A stretch of DNA of 64,000 nt from Leptodactylus fallax (GCA_947044405.1 CAMRHE010000012.1:9792001-9856000), one strand, 5' to 3'. Positions 35,422 to 46,839 are shown, counted from the first letter of the stretch. The notes: generated from the letters alone by a model not told the origin. Program-made: numbers and translations.

Positions 35422-36384
35422 GAATGGTGTCGACCCGCACCCTCTTTCGCCTAGGGGACCTGGCAGACCCGTTGACCCTCCATATACTCCTTTTTTCAAC
35501 CTTGCAGTCACGGTATGATCTACCAGCATTGGCGACCTATAGCTATTGCCAAGTTTTGCATTATTGCACGGCCAGACTGGGTGCGGATCCTCTACTTTGA
35601 ACTTCACCCTTTGAACACCTGGATAGATGGCCCAGGCATCCCAGGTCTTATATCCGATATTCACAGTATCCTGATGGAACATTTCACCTCTCTAATAGCT
35701 AAACATGCTTATGTGGCCAGGTCGGTATCGCTAGAAAGGCTGAGCTCTTGCCCCCCTCTTTATGGTTGATCATCTGGTCTCAAGTGAAGAAGATCTCTAG
35801 ATGTGTCCAATATCATGAGAACCAAATAAAACTATTAATGTTGTGGTATCACATCCCATAGGTCCTCCATAGATTAAACCAATCGATACCTGATGTTTGA
35901 TGGAGGTGTGGCTCCATATTTTATATTTATTGGACCTGTCCCCGTATCTTCCTGTATTGGACAGAAATCCGTTCCCTACTCCGAGGAATTTTTGAGAGAG
36001 ACTTCCCCTTTCTGCAGGAGCTGTACCTCCTTAATCTTCTTCCTAAATCCATGGGAAAAAAAGGCTGCCAGACTACTCCTCCATGTTTTAACGAAGGCTA
36101 AATGCCTTATAGCACTGTTCTGGAAGCAGACAGGTCCACCGTCTCGCCTAGACCTATATGCCATCATTGGAATACCTTACATATACAGCACTGTGGACAA
36201 ATTTGTACCCACATGGACTGTCTGGGACGCTTATTATTCCACTCCTGTATTATTCCATACCTGTTTTGTGTAATGCACTAGTAGTACAGTACTGTTACTG
36301 TTGTTTATTCTGAAAAGTTCTTGTTTTTGTTCTATTATCTTTGTAAAATTTTTGTATAAAAAAAAAAAAAAAAATCAATAAAGT
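35422..36384 (+). mobile_element. 5'-truncated L1-type LINE with ORF2 C-terminal remnant
   Basis: AGGTGGATCTGTGA lies before the fragment (ending about 35421) and again after it at about 37063-37076, giving a target-site duplication. In broken plus-strand frames the fragment encodes text equivalent to WRCGSIFYIYWTCPRI, the end of the cysteine-histidine motif. It then reads AARLLLHVLTKAKCLIALFW and KQTGPPSRLDLYAI, the usual ORF2 C-terminus. An A-run and AATAAAGTTTAAA form the tail. Indels and stops make it an old copy. A palindromic TTAA element was later inserted in the tail. Confidence 0.75.
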
Positions 36385-36388
36385 TTAA

Positions 36389-37053
36389 AGGGATTCTATC
36401 ATTGGGGAAACATGTTTTTAACTGAAGCCACGTCGTAATAGCCTTTATAAAGGCTATTAGTCTCCTACCTTTGTCGTTTCGCTCCTCACCGCCGTTTAGA
36501 AGAAATCTTGATTTTTATATTTATGCAAATGCATCTTCAGAATGCACAGGGGGCGTTCCCCCAGTGCTGAAACTGCACAGGGGCATCCCCTGTGCTCTCA
36601 TCAGACACATTTTTGAACTTACAGTGCGGCCTCTCTTCTTCTTTAGCAGACGCCTCTGATTGACGTCATCCTTCCTCCGGGAGACACATGTCCATTCGGC
36701 CATTTTCCTGTGGCCTATTACATGAGCGTACTGCATGCGCTGTATGTAATAGGCCACAGGAAAATGGCCGAACGAAGGCTCGTACAAGGATGACGTCAAG
36801 AAGAGGCGTCTGCTAAAGAAGAGGAGAGGCAGCGCAGTAAGTCCAAAAATGCGTCTGAGGAGAGCACACAGTTTCGGCACTGGGGGAATGCCCCCTGTGC
36901 ATTCTGAAGATTCATTTGCATAAAAATAAAAATCAAGATTTCTTCTAAACAGCTGCAAGGAGCGAAACGACAAAGGTAGGAGACTAATAACCTTTATAAA
37001 GGCTATTACGACGTGGCTTCAGTTAAAAACGTTTCCCCAAGGACAGAATCCCT
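36389..37053. mobile_element. Long palindromic TTAA element (665 bp)
   Basis: TTAA at 36385-36388 and 37054-37057 flanks two complementary arms of over 300 bp, joined by a centre near 36733 (ATTACATGAGCGTACTGCATG). The ends AGGGATTCTATCATTGGGG and CCCCAAGGACAGAATCCCT are inverted. The arms carry matching segments such as GGAAAATGGCCGAACG, AAAATCAAGATTTCTTCTAA and GTAATAGCCTTTATAAAGGC. Frames read on either strand across the arms mirror each other and are not genes. The TTAA target suggests mobilisation by a piggyBac- or Kolobok-type transposase. Confidence 0.85.
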
Positions 37054-37149
37054 TTAAAACAAGAGGTGGATCTGTGACAACAAACAAAATATGTTCTTAT
37101 TTGAAAAGTAATGTGCGTAAAATGCACAAAGCAGAGAAGAGTAAACATT

Positions 37150-37310
37150 ATAGGGGTTCTCCAGACCTGACCTGGCCCCTGCACCGGATCAGCTGTTTGA
37201 GACTGCTGCCAGTCCTGGTACTATCCACTGTATAGTGGCCATATGTCAGCTTCCCCACTGATCAGATATTGATGGCCTATCTTGAAGATAGGCCATAAAC
37301 AAAAAGCCAG
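37150..37310. repeat. Anuran repeat with GATAGGCCAT palindrome
   Basis: ATTGATGGCCTATCTTGAAGATAGGCCATA-type text (first 20 bases ATTGATGGCCTATCTTGAAG) and CCGGATCAGCTGTTTG recur in variants at 46840-47160, 51740-51995 and 58050-58385. Confidence 0.5.
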
Positions 37311-37656
37311 GAAAATCAATTTAAAGGGATTCTACAGCTTACAAAAATCCACAATAAATACATAATACATAGATACATACCTGCTGCCCTCCTATTAGAT
37401 CTGTTAGGTGTGGTTCCTTCAATTCCCAGTCCCTTCTTAATTTCTGAAAAATAGCCACTAGTCTCTCAGACTGTTTTATGCACTATGTGCTTTGCTATGA
37501 GACATCCCCCATATTTTTGGATGGAACAGAGCCATGCATGTACATGTGTTACCTTTAATATGTGATCGACGATTGGTTGGCATATGTTGGGGCAATTTCA
37601 TCATACTTTGGTCCTAAAGGGGTTTTCCCAGGAACATAATTTTTAAATTTGTAGAC

Positions 37657-37813
37657 CAGGGGTCAGCAACCTTCGGCACTCCAGCTGCTGTGAAACAACA
37701 ACTCCCAACATGCTCCATTGACTTCAATGGAGTTCCAAGAATAGCAGAGCAAGTATGCATGCTGGGAGTGTTAGTTATACAACAGCTGGCGGGCGAAAGG
37801 TTGCCTACCCCTG
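37657..37813. mobile_element. Short hAT-like MITE (157 bp)
   Basis: The ends CAGGGGTCAGCAACCTTCGG and GAAAGGTTGCCTACCCCTG are inverted. The flanks TTGTAGAC and TTATAGGC agree at six of eight positions, as for an old 8-bp duplication. Internally CTCCAGCTGCTGTG faces ACAACAGCTGGCGGG. Confidence 0.65.
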
Positions 37814-38095
37814 TTATAGGCAATTAATATTTCAACATTTGTAAAGTTTACAGAGAATCATCGTAGTGGTGACAGTCTTTTGTCTCAATCAGTTGCCAAT
37901 GGATAAGACCATGAATTCAAGGACTTTTTTAAGGTTTGGACCTAGTAATAAACCCAACCATGATTTCCTTATTATGGCTAGGTTATGTTTTCAAGCATGT
38001 AACATCCCTGTTCTATAACCTGCACCACGAGAAAGAATTTATGGCTGAGTTTCAGAAAATCCCAGACCATAGAAAGTTCCTCCATTCATATATCA

Positions 38096-38431
38096 AGGAG
38101 AAATATAGAACCGCACACCAATAGTAGTTATGCTTCAAAATTATTTATTTATTATTGCTACTGCGACGTTTCGGGTGCATTCACCCTTCATCAGGCACTT
38201 AGAACTATGTAATGTGAACAAGATCATCTGTGGATGTCAGCATGGAATGCTGGAGTCCAAATGTACAGATTCCCAAACAATAGGGCTGGTGAGCCAAATG
38301 GACTAGTACCGTTGGGTCGGCTAGGACGCTGACGCAGATCTATTGCAGGGATAGTAGAGGTCTCAATAGCAATAATAAAGAAATTATTTTGAAGCATAAC
38401 TACTATTGGTGTGCGGTTCTATATTTCTCCT
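38096..38431. mobile_element. Element bounded by a 46-bp perfect inverted repeat
   Basis: Positions 38096-38141 are the exact complement of 38386-38431 (left arm begins AGGAGAAATATAGAACCGCA). Homology continues outward with one mismatch (TATCA against TATCG) and inward with mismatches. The interior contains CGACGTTTCGGGTGCATTCA then CCCTTCATCAGGC. There is no coding capacity. No obvious flanking duplication was found, so the mechanism is unknown. Confidence 0.7.
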
Positions 38432-38759
38432 CGATACACAGTTGTCCAGTAGGGAGGTGGCCAGCCCTACTCAGAACAGACACCCTAATTAAAGAAAACG
38501 TCCTACCACCTGTGTGCTGCCTTTACATAACCTCCATTCATATAGTCATATTCACTGGCAACTTATCAAAACAAAAGACTAACTAAGATGGTTAGTGAAA
38601 ATTTTAAAATTCTGCAATTTTTTTCATTACTTATCTGCAAAAATAACTTCTAATAATCTAAAAAATTTAATATGATTATGTTTATGGGAAAACCCCTTCA
38701 AAGGAGATAAGACTCGATCACAGGTGACCCCACTGAAATGACATGTACCACAGGTCAAA

Positions 38760-39640
38760 CCAAGTATCCATGTGTGTTGGGAGAGTGAGAGTAATAGCTG
38801 AGTATTGTCTCCTTTAGCTATGGCCTACATCCACAGTAACTGGGCAGACCATGAAGAGATGAATCCTGATTTTCCCTCCCTAATTTCTTTGCATTTCTCT
38901 CTAAGTGATTTGTATGTTTTTTCTCTTCAATAAATTAAGATTACTTCAGGTACAGATTATAGTATACAAGTTAGCTAGAGCTAAAATCTATTACTAATGT
39001 AATAAAAATTCTGAATAAGCATGCAGTACATACAGCGGAAACAGTCATTATGAAAACAACTCCTACATTTGTCATGCACGAGATGAGCTTAATCATGAAG
39101 TGCCGAGACTAAACACTTTCAGGTTATTTATAGCAAAAGTCACATAATTACAACAGCTTTGGGAGAAACCTAGGGAAGCTTGGAAAAGGAATCTATAATT
39201 AAAGGATAAAATTGGCTAATTCATCTTTTTAAACAGAACGATGTGATGGGGGAAGTAATTTAAGAGGGGCCGTATATGCTTTGACTTAAAGCTGCTAGGC
39301 AATTGCAGTCAGGAAAACGTATCCAGTAGATGTGAGGGCCCACAGTTGTTTGGGTTTCAGATCCATGAGACATTGTAGATATTAAGACATATATTTTCAT
39401 TTGGCTGCCATCAGAATACATACAGAAGTCCAGGTTATCCTGTTTAGGTTTCAGATATCGGATACTAAAACAGAATAAACTATTGAGCACTATGCAAAAA
39501 TAAGAGATAGATGTATGTATTTTCAGGTAAATGTTGGACAGATAATCATGATTTCCTGAATGCACATCTTATCTCAATCAAGCTGGGAGGTAAGTATCCA
39601 TCCATTGTGGTGAAAAATTGACAAGTCCAAGACTTATTTT
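38760..39640. other. Intron sequence; possible conserved island at 39000-39260
   Basis: No repeat ends or homologous frames. 39000-39260 contains AAGCATGCAGTACATACAGC and GAGCTTAATCATGAAGTGCC, with no similarity to other parts of the window. Its character as conserved non-coding DNA is only a guess. Confidence 0.22.
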
Positions 39641-39739
39641 CAAGAAACAATACTAAAATGCCTACAGACATTGAACTGTTAGTGGATGCTACATATATGA
39701 CAATGCCAAACAATGCACTTCCTCACACAAGGGACTTAA

Positions 39740-39945
39740 AACACAGGGAGCATTATAGGGTAGGGGAATTAGCGACTGAAGTACAGGTGCTTATTCCCTA
39801 TTTATTTGGCATGAGGGAGGAAACCAGATTATCCAGAGGACACCGACATGAACTCCTTGCAGATGTTATCCTTGGTCGAAATAGAATTGCTAGCCACCGT
39901 GCCATCCATATGCCAAGGTTAAATGATACAGAAAAAGAAGAGAAA
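39740..39945 (+). repeat. Degraded SINE/LINE-type retroposon
   Basis: GGAGGAAACCAGATTATCC, ACTCCTTGCAGATGTTATCC and TGCTAGCCACCGTGCCATCC correspond, with changes, to a vertebrate retroposon text of the form GAGGAAACC...AACTCCTTGCAGATGTTGTCC...AACCACTGAGCCACCGTGC. This accounts for the 99-codon frame here, which is not a gene. Confidence 0.55.
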
Positions 39946-40260
39946 CTGTCTCTCTAGGGAGAAAGATGGAAAAGGGAAGTGATCTTCCACATGACTGGAG
40001 TTCTCAAAATAAATATACACGCACAATTAATAGAAAAATTAATTGATATCTACTAAGTAACTCATATGGCTGATCTTTACTAAACAATCAGTATGGCCAA
40101 AAAAGAAAAAACTAAAACAAAATTCATGCAATCAACTTAAATTTTCACCAAATCAAGACTTGAATCCATACCCAAGGGTATGATTTCTATCTAAGAATTA
40201 TTATTTTTTTTTTTTTTTTATAGAAACATGGACATGGATTCAAGCTTTAAAATCTACCTA

Positions 40261-40690
40261 CTATCTGGCAGCATTACCATCATTACTACATTTTGTAAAA
40301 TACTTTATTAACAAATTTGGACTCCTTTCTGTGTAATCCTGCATTTTCCCTTGCTTCTCTATTAAGAGCTGTATCCTGCTTCCCACGGTGTATTGTGTAC
40401 AGGTTTGTGTGTGTAATGAAGATAAAAATGAGAGTAACTTCAAACAGTTATATCTTATGCACTATAAAACTTTAAAAAAATGTGCTTTTGGTGTTGTATG
40501 AAAGAGGAGATTTTATGTATTTGCAGTTCTACCTATATAGAATATATAGAGAAATCAGTTAAAAACAGTCAGGACTGGTAGCAGCTGTATAAAAATATCG
40601 CAATCCTGGTTATGTTTTCAACTGATGATATGGAACTAATAAAGGTAAAACTACAGACTTATTATCATCTCCTCTTTCATAAGACACCAG
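40261..40690 (-). repeat. Dispersed repeat, minus-strand copy
   Basis: The minus strand is collinear with 16945-17300. Within this copy GGTGTTGTATGAAAGAGGAG (40488-40507) is mirrored at 40669-40690 (CTCCTCTTTCATAAGACACC), an internal inverted pair. Confidence 0.6.
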
Positions 40691-40794
40691 AAGCAAGATT
40701 CTACATTTTATAATGCCCGAGATCTAACTGTTTGACGTGACACACCCCAACCTCATATTTTCTTCATTACACACACAAGCCTGTAGACCATATA

Positions 40795-42328
40795 CAGTGG
40801 GGAAAAAAAGTATTTAGTCATCCACCAATTGTGCAAGTTCTCCCACTTAAAAAGATGAGAGAGGCCTGTAATTGTCATCATAGGTAGACCTCAACTAAGA
40901 GACAAAATGAGAAAACAAAATAGGTATTTGGTCACCTACAAACAAGCAAGATTTCTGGCTCTCACAGACCTGTAACTTCTTCTTTAAGAGGCTCCTCTGT
41001 CCTCCACTCATTACCTGTAGTAATGGCACCTGTTTGATATTGTTATCAGTATAAAAGACACCTGTCCACAACCTCAAACAGTCACACTCCAGACTCCATT
41101 ATGGTGAAGACCAAAGAGCTGTGGAAGGACACCAGAAACAAAATTGTAGACCTGCACCAGGCTGGGAAGACTAAATCTGCAATAGACAAGCAGCTTGGTG
41201 TGAAGAAATCAACTTTGGGAGCAATAATTAGAAAATGGAAGACATCTAAGACCTCTGATAATCTCCCTCGATCAGGGGCTCCACGCAAGATCTCACCCCG
41301 TGGGGTAAAAATGATCACAAGAACGGTGAGCAAAAATCCCAGAACCACACGGGGGACTTAGTGAATGAACTGCAGAAAGCTGGGACTAACGTAACAAAGG
41401 CTACCGTCAGTAACACACTACGCCACCAGGGACTCAGATCCTGCAGTGCCAGACGTGTCCCCCTGCTTAAGCCAGTACATATCCAGGCCCGTCTGAATTT
41501 TGCTAGAGAGTATTTGGATGTTCCAGAAGAGTACTGGGAGAATGTCATATGGTCAGATGAAACCAAAGTAGAATTGTTTGGTAGAAACACAACTCGTCGT
41601 GTTTGGAGGAGAGTGAATGCTGAGTTGCATCCAAAGAACACCATACCTACTGTGAAGCATGGGGGTGGCAACATCATGCTTTGGGGCTGTTTCTCTGCAA
41701 AGGGACCAGGACGACTGATCTGTGTACATGAAAGAATGAATAGGGCCATATATCGTGAGATTTTGAGTGCAAACCTTCCATCAGCAAGGGCATTGAAGAA
41801 ACGTGGCTGGGTCTTTCAGCATGACAATGATCCCAAGCACACCACCAGGGCAACGAAGGAGTGGCTTCGTAAGGAGTATTTCAAGGTCCTGGAGTGGCCT
41901 AGACATTCTCCAGATCTCAACCTCATAGAAAACCTTTGGAGGGAGTTGAAAGTCCGTGTTGCCCAGCGACAGCCCCAAAACATCACTGCTCTAGAGGAGA
42001 TCTGCATGGAGGAATGGGCCAACATACCAGCAACAGTGTGTGCCAACCTAGTACTTAAAGAAAACGTTTGACCTCTGTCATTGCCAACAAAGGATATATG
42101 ACAAAGTATTGAGATGAACTTTTGTTATTGACCAATTACTTATTTTCCACCATAATTTGCTAATAAATTCTTAAAAAATCAGACAATGTGATTTTCTGGA
42201 TTTGTTTTCTCATTTTGTCTCTTATAGTTGAGGTCTACCTATGATGTCAATTACAGGCCTCTCTCATCTTTTTAAGTGGGAGAACTTGCACAATTGGTGG
42301 CTGACTAAATACTTTTTTTTCCCCACTG
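40795..42328 (+). mobile_element. Tc1-like element, complete ends, 1534 bp
   Basis: Inverted repeats of over 120 bp begin CAGTGGGGAAAAAAAGTATT and end with the complement of that text, flanked by TA at 40793-40794 and 42329-42330. The length is that of an autonomous Tc1 element. One transposase gene fills the interior in plus orientation, disabled by two small indels. Confidence 0.93.
41101..42112 (+). pseudogene. Tc1 transposase, nearly complete, two frameshifts
   Basis: The gene starts [20 protein letters not shown] right after the TIR leader. It has a helix-turn-helix DNA-binding part ([18 protein letters not shown]), a GAPRK motif and the catalytic triad in [23 protein letters not shown] and [11 protein letters not shown]. 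The last two are separated by 34 residues, the DD34E spacing. A G-run at about 41350-41354 has lost one G, so RTTRG runs into TAG and the frame resumes as [12 protein letters not shown] second indel near 42053 replaces the start of the final helix, after CANLV. The original terminator is at 42110-42112. Apart from these the gene is well preserved, which suggests recent decay. Confidence 0.92.
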
Positions 42329-43479
42329 TATATTACTATACATCTGCATACAGACCAAATTAAAAAGGAGTTCATGAGCAAAAAGATGAAGTAAGAAATG
42401 GTCATATGGTGTTCAAATGAAAATCCTTTCAGCTGATAGAATTTCTGCTGAATAGACTTCTACAGTTTCAGATAATTCCCTACAAATTGCAGTAGACTTG
42501 TTTAAGGCCTGAAAAACTAATTTATAGTGCGGGGAAACAGGAGGCACAGAAGAATGAATGGCAGAGACAAAGTAGACAGGTGTTTCCCTAAAAACCTCAG
42601 CATGGTTAGCACTAATAGTACAGGAAATTGATCTCCAGAGGCAGCAAATTGTTAGCATCTCTAATGCATTTTCAAATTCCTACTGTGCAAAATCAGCTTG
42701 TAAAACCAGGTCGCTCCTGACAAGTGCCGTGTCTACGTTACTACACCATTCCATTTCAGATGACTTTAATGAGAACTATGCTACATATTTTACCTCCCAT
42801 CTGGCTCTTATTTGACAATGAACGTATTTGTACTTCCCAAATTTCTAGGGCTAAAAACAGATGTGCCCTCTTAAAACATGACGACAGCAAAGTTTTCATT
42901 TTCCTCAGAAATAATTAACTTTTTATTAATCAAGCCACCAAAGAACCCAGCAGTTTACTATTTCCTCTACTGTTCCAAATATGAAAATGCCAGCAGGTTT
43001 ATGGAGATAAATGAAAGAAGCAAGTCCAGCTTTAAAATTCCATTCTCGGTTCTATCAGGAAATTCCTTAACTACTTTCTGACTTTTCTTTAGAGTAGGTG
43101 GGAAGGAAAGTTACATAATGTCAACCTCCACTGTATTTGGTTAATTCAGTAAAGGCAGGAGCAAGATAATGGAGAAGAACCAAAAGCAAAGGTCAGTTTG
43201 ACATAAAATAGTAAGCATCATGTAATCCAGGAAAAAGGGGAAAGTTGTGTTCAGTCCAAGAATGAAGTCGACAAAAGGGACAGAAAACAATACCAAAGGC
43301 TGCAAGGCAGGGTAGAAGGAAACTGTAAAAGAATGTTATGGATACAAGAGTAAATAAAAGAAAACTTCAGCTTTCCATAGAAACTTTTGTCCTCTATTAG
43401 CCTGTTATGTCATGACCATATCCACCACGTCCTTTAAAAGCTATTGTCTTGTTATGCTAGGATCATATCCAGAAATAAT
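42329..43479. other. Intron sequence; possible conserved island at 42690-43090
   Basis: No repeats or coding homology were recognised. 42690-43090 has balanced composition and long unique stretches (AATCAGCTTGTAAAACCAGG, GATGACTTTAATGAGAACTA). It may be conserved non-coding DNA. Confidence 0.22.
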
Positions 43480-43481
43480 TA

Positions 43482-44546
43482 CTGTATTTTTTGGACTATA
43501 AGATGCACTTTTTTCCCAAAATTTGGGAGGAAAATGGGGGGGGGGGGGGGTGTCTTATAGTCCGAATGCATCATCCCACTCCTGCCGCCACCAGCTTCCA
43601 GCAGCGGCAGGAGTGTGGCAATGCTGCTGGCCCTGGGTGCGAGGACAGGGTGTCCCGGCGGCGCGAACCCTCCCCGGCATCCGCCGTGTTATTACAGTGG
43701 ATGCCGGGTCTGTAAAGACAATGACGGCCGCTCTACTGCAGAGCGGTCGCCATAGCAACCGGGTAATGCCCTCGATCAGAGTCCACTCTGATCGCGGGCA
43801 TTACTACCTGTAAGACCCCTCCAAAATGGCCCCAGGCTGGTGGCTACCTTGTTTGTTGCAGGCCGGCTCCTACGTGGCGAGATCCCAGGCCTGTCATAGT
43901 AATATTACTATTGCGGCTGGTCTATAACCAGCCTCAATAATAATGTACAGAATATCCCATAGACTGCAATACTTCTGTATTGCAGTCTATGGGACTTGCA
44001 ATCAAATGATTGTAGGTTCGAGCCTCCCTATGTGGCTAAAAAAAAAAGTTAAAAAAAAGTTTAAAAAAAAAAAAAAAAGTCCTAAATCCCCCCTTTTCCC
44101 CAGAATACATATAAAAGTAGAAAATTACTGTGAAAACATATACACATTAGGTATCCCTATGTCCGAGAATACCTGGTGTACAAACTTAAATACAATGCCT
44201 GGTCTCTACAATTTTTCCCATAGGGTGAACATCGTAGCGGGAAAAAGAATCAAAAATGCCGAACTGCCGTTTTCTCACTGTTTCACCTCTGATTTGAATA
44301 AAAAGTGATAAAAGCAATAGACAATATCCAAAATGGTATAACTAAAAAGTACACCTGACCCTGCAAAAAAAAAAAAAAAAAGAAGACGACCTGTCAATGT
44401 GGCCTTGCAGTTGTTGCAAAACTACAACTCTCATATATTAAACATTTTACTACATTTTTTACTTCAAATTTTTTTTCCCTATTTTCCTCCTCTAAAACTT
44501 AGGTGCATCTTATGGTCCGGTGTGTCTTATAATCCGAAAAATACGG
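43482..44546. mobile_element. Long non-autonomous DNA element, TA-flanked (1065 bp)
   Basis: The left end CTGTATTTTTTGGACTATAAG and right end CTTATAATCCGAAAAATACGG are inverted and flanked by TA. The inner left side has TCTTATAGTCCGAATGCATC after a G-run. The interior includes a hairpin at 43955-43994, the tRNA-like GGTTCGAGCCTCCC near 44012 and frog repeat text (ACACATTAGGTATCCC, AAAATGGTATAACTAAAAAG). No transposase is encoded. The superfamily cannot be fixed from the ends alone. A fragment of the same family lies at 32700-32786. Confidence 0.7.
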
Positions 44547-45229
44547 TACTAATCATCAATGCAGAAACATGGATTTTACTTTGGTGAATAATTTCAAAGA
44601 TGTTGTAGACCTTTGCAGCCTTCTAATAAAAGACGGAGGAGATGCACTAGACTGTGACTGGAAGGACCTTCCACTAAATTACTTAGGTCAGAATGTCTAA
44701 ATAGTTGCACATATACCCTCCTTTCTAGAGTCCTAAATAACTGCCCACAAAAGCCTCATTAAAAAAAATTCACTAAAAAGTTGTTTGCATTTCTAAATAG
44801 ACAGAGACAAATAGACAGACAGGCCTATAGGACACAGAAAAATACAGAGACAATAAAAATATCCAAAAGACGGTGCACTTGATGCTGTAAGAATACCAAA
44901 GAGTAATACAAAAATATCAAACATGTTACATACATGCACCCTAAAGGTACACCTCCTATAGGAACTACATGAACAACATTTTTTCACAGGGTAAAAACTT
45001 GATCATCACTGATCCACCCGTTCTTGTGGTTTTGAAAAGGCCACCAAGAAGGAAGGAAGGACTAAGACAATAAAGAAATGAGGAGGAAGAGGGGGCGAAT
45101 GAAGGAAAAGGAAAAGAAAATTGGGCAGGAGTGGAATGAGGAGATAGGAAAGAAGGAACCAGTAAGGCGTTGAATGGCGAGTGCTCAAGGAACCTACGGA
45201 AGTCTGATATGTCCTTGAAGAGAATCCAG
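44547..45229. other. Intron sequence, nothing recognised
   Basis: Purine-rich on the plus strand at 45045-45165 (many GGAAGG and GAGGAA units). That produces long minus-strand frames of low complexity; these are not genes. Confidence 0.3.
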
Positions 45230-45520
45230 CGCCAGCACTCTTGGTAACATTTTTCTGCGTCTGACGCTGTTAGCTCTTCCATAGACTGAATGGAAGGGAC
45301 AGGTGCCGTATGCGAGTGACATCCCAGATCCTTTACTGAAGCCAATCAGCGATCACGTGCGGAAGGAGGAACCTGGAGCAGAAGGACAGGACAGCGGTGG
45401 GAGCCGCCAGAGCACTGGGGACAGGCATGTATGTTTTTATTTTTTTTTTTTTACCTTCCCCAGTATCCTTGCCAAATATGGGTTATCATGGACAACCCCT
45501 TTAACCTCCTGGATCCATTC
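45230..45520 (+). repeat. TTAA-type repeat, diverged copy
   Basis: CCTTTACTGAAGCCAATCAG, CGATCACGTGCGG, a long T-run and CATGGACAACCCCTTTAACC appear in the same order as in 60200-60643 (CCTTCACTGAGGCCGATTGG, CGGTCACGTGTGG, T-run, CTGGACAGCCCCTTTAG). Confidence 0.5.
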
Positions 45521-46585
45521 GATCAAACTCTGAGGATGGGTACTCTTCCAATGGTGGAGGATGACTGCTTTTGTGGCTATCAAAACTTTCCTTCTTGATC
45601 AAAGAAAGGAATTCTGGAACAATTGAGAGCAGGACTACTTATGAGGTTTCCGGGGTCTCACTACCAATGACCGGTTTGTAAATCTTAAAAACAATGTTCC
45701 AAAAGGGTCATGGTGGGAAAGTACAAGAGTTTTGCAGGATCCACAGAAAATATGGCCATGGTGAGAAGTGGTATAAAATAATAAAAGAACCAATATTCAC
45801 CTACTGAATCCCTCAATACACCAGAATTACTACTCTGCTGCTCTCTACAGGTCTTTATTTACTATGCTGCAGCAATGAAGACCCAACTACATACATAACT
45901 GCTGCAGCCAATCACTGGAACTTGTCATGGTCAATTTAAAAGGGGTCTACATGTCCTTCTTGAGTTTAATAGTACTTCAAACTATTATCACTAGATTTCA
46001 GGAGGGGGATGTCTATCATGGATTTATTTTGATGGCCATATTTGGAGCTAGGAAGGAATTTTGCAAAGTCCAAAGAGCCTTCTACTTACCTTCTCATAAA
46101 ACAAATCAACATTCTATTAGATATAGTCACTTAAGTACTCCTCACTTTTCCTATAAAATATGTTAAGCTTATTGGTTTATAATTACACGGTGAAGAGAAA
46201 GAACATTTTTGTTTCAATGGGCACTACATTTGCTCTGCGCCAGTCAGTAGGTACTATGCCATTCATTAGAGAATCTCTAGATATAATCAACAATGGAACA
46301 GAAATGACTGCACTGAACTATTGTTGTAACCCATCTGTATTCCTTTCATTTAGTCAAAGGGTAACATTGTTATTAGAAATGTGTACTTAATATGATCCTG
46401 AAGTAAATAAAGGTCTTGTAAATACAGTCACTTTCTAATAATTGACAATTTAAAGCATATGATAGGGTAAATGTTATAGCGCATTTTATATTCTACTGCA
46501 AATTCACCAAACATTGCGCTCAAGAATTAAAATGTAGGTGCAGCAAAGAACACAAAAGCATGACGGATAAATGTCAGAGTCTTAC
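45521..46585. other. Intron sequence directly 3' of the Walker B exon
   Basis: Apart from the donor site of the exon at 46586-46665 nothing is recognised. Confidence 0.3.
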
Positions 46586-46665
46586 CTTCCTCTCTCAACA
46601 GCCAAAGCATCTATTTCATCGAAGAAGAGAATGGCAGGAGAAACTGCCCTTGCTTTCCTGAATAT
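46586..46665 (-). CDS. AFG2A: AFG2A (SPATA5) exon: Walker B of AAA+ domain 2
   Basis: This 80-bp exon encodes [11 protein letters not shown], then [15 protein letters not shown] and the first two bases of a serine codon. FFDEID is the Walker B motif; its Asp-Glu pair supports magnesium binding and ATP hydrolysis. The acceptor is TTATTTCTTCAG and the donor is GTAAGAC. The intron to the pore-loop exon is only 750 bp. The intron to the next exon is about 38 kb and contains most of the window's mobile elements. The AG left at the donor plus C at the next acceptor restores a serine, so reading frame is preserved across the long intron. Confidence 0.95.
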
Positions 46666-46839
46666 CTGAAGAAATAAGAAAAAGAGCTGTGAAAAGGTAT
46701 CTCCCAGGCAGATGCCCCTTGGTGCAGATCTGACAAATTCAATGGCTTAAAAATGGCTACACATTAGGTACAGGTATGAGGTATCAGCACCAGGCAGCAA
46801 AGAATACATTGTCACTGTCTGAATGTGTATGTTGCTCAA

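Larger units (their letters stand above)
37616..38698. repeat. Foldback repeat carrying two nested insertions
   Basis: The ends AAAGGGGTTTTCCCAGG and ATGGGAAAACCCCTT are inverted. The interior is shared in part with 10570-10890. A hAT-like MITE lies at 37657-37813 and a TIR element at 38096-38431, so the repeat was a target at least twice. Confidence 0.55.

Noticed and set aside
36471..36973. Mirror-image frames of 62 and 150 codons on opposite strands
   Set aside because: They arise from the two arms of the palindromic element at 36389-37053 and share peptides because the arms are complementary.
39658..39957. 99-codon plus-strand frame starting MPTDIELLVDATYMTMPNNA
   Set aside because: It overlaps a degraded retroposon (39740-39945) and has no homology that I recognise, splice context or codon bias.
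43480..44550. Assignment of the element to hAT
   Set aside because: The flanking sequence is TA rather than an 8-bp duplication and the ends are not CAGGG-type, so I left the superfamily open.
45006..45345. Minus-strand frames rich in serine, proline and phenylalanine
   Set aside because: They reflect a purine-rich plus-strand tract and show no domain.
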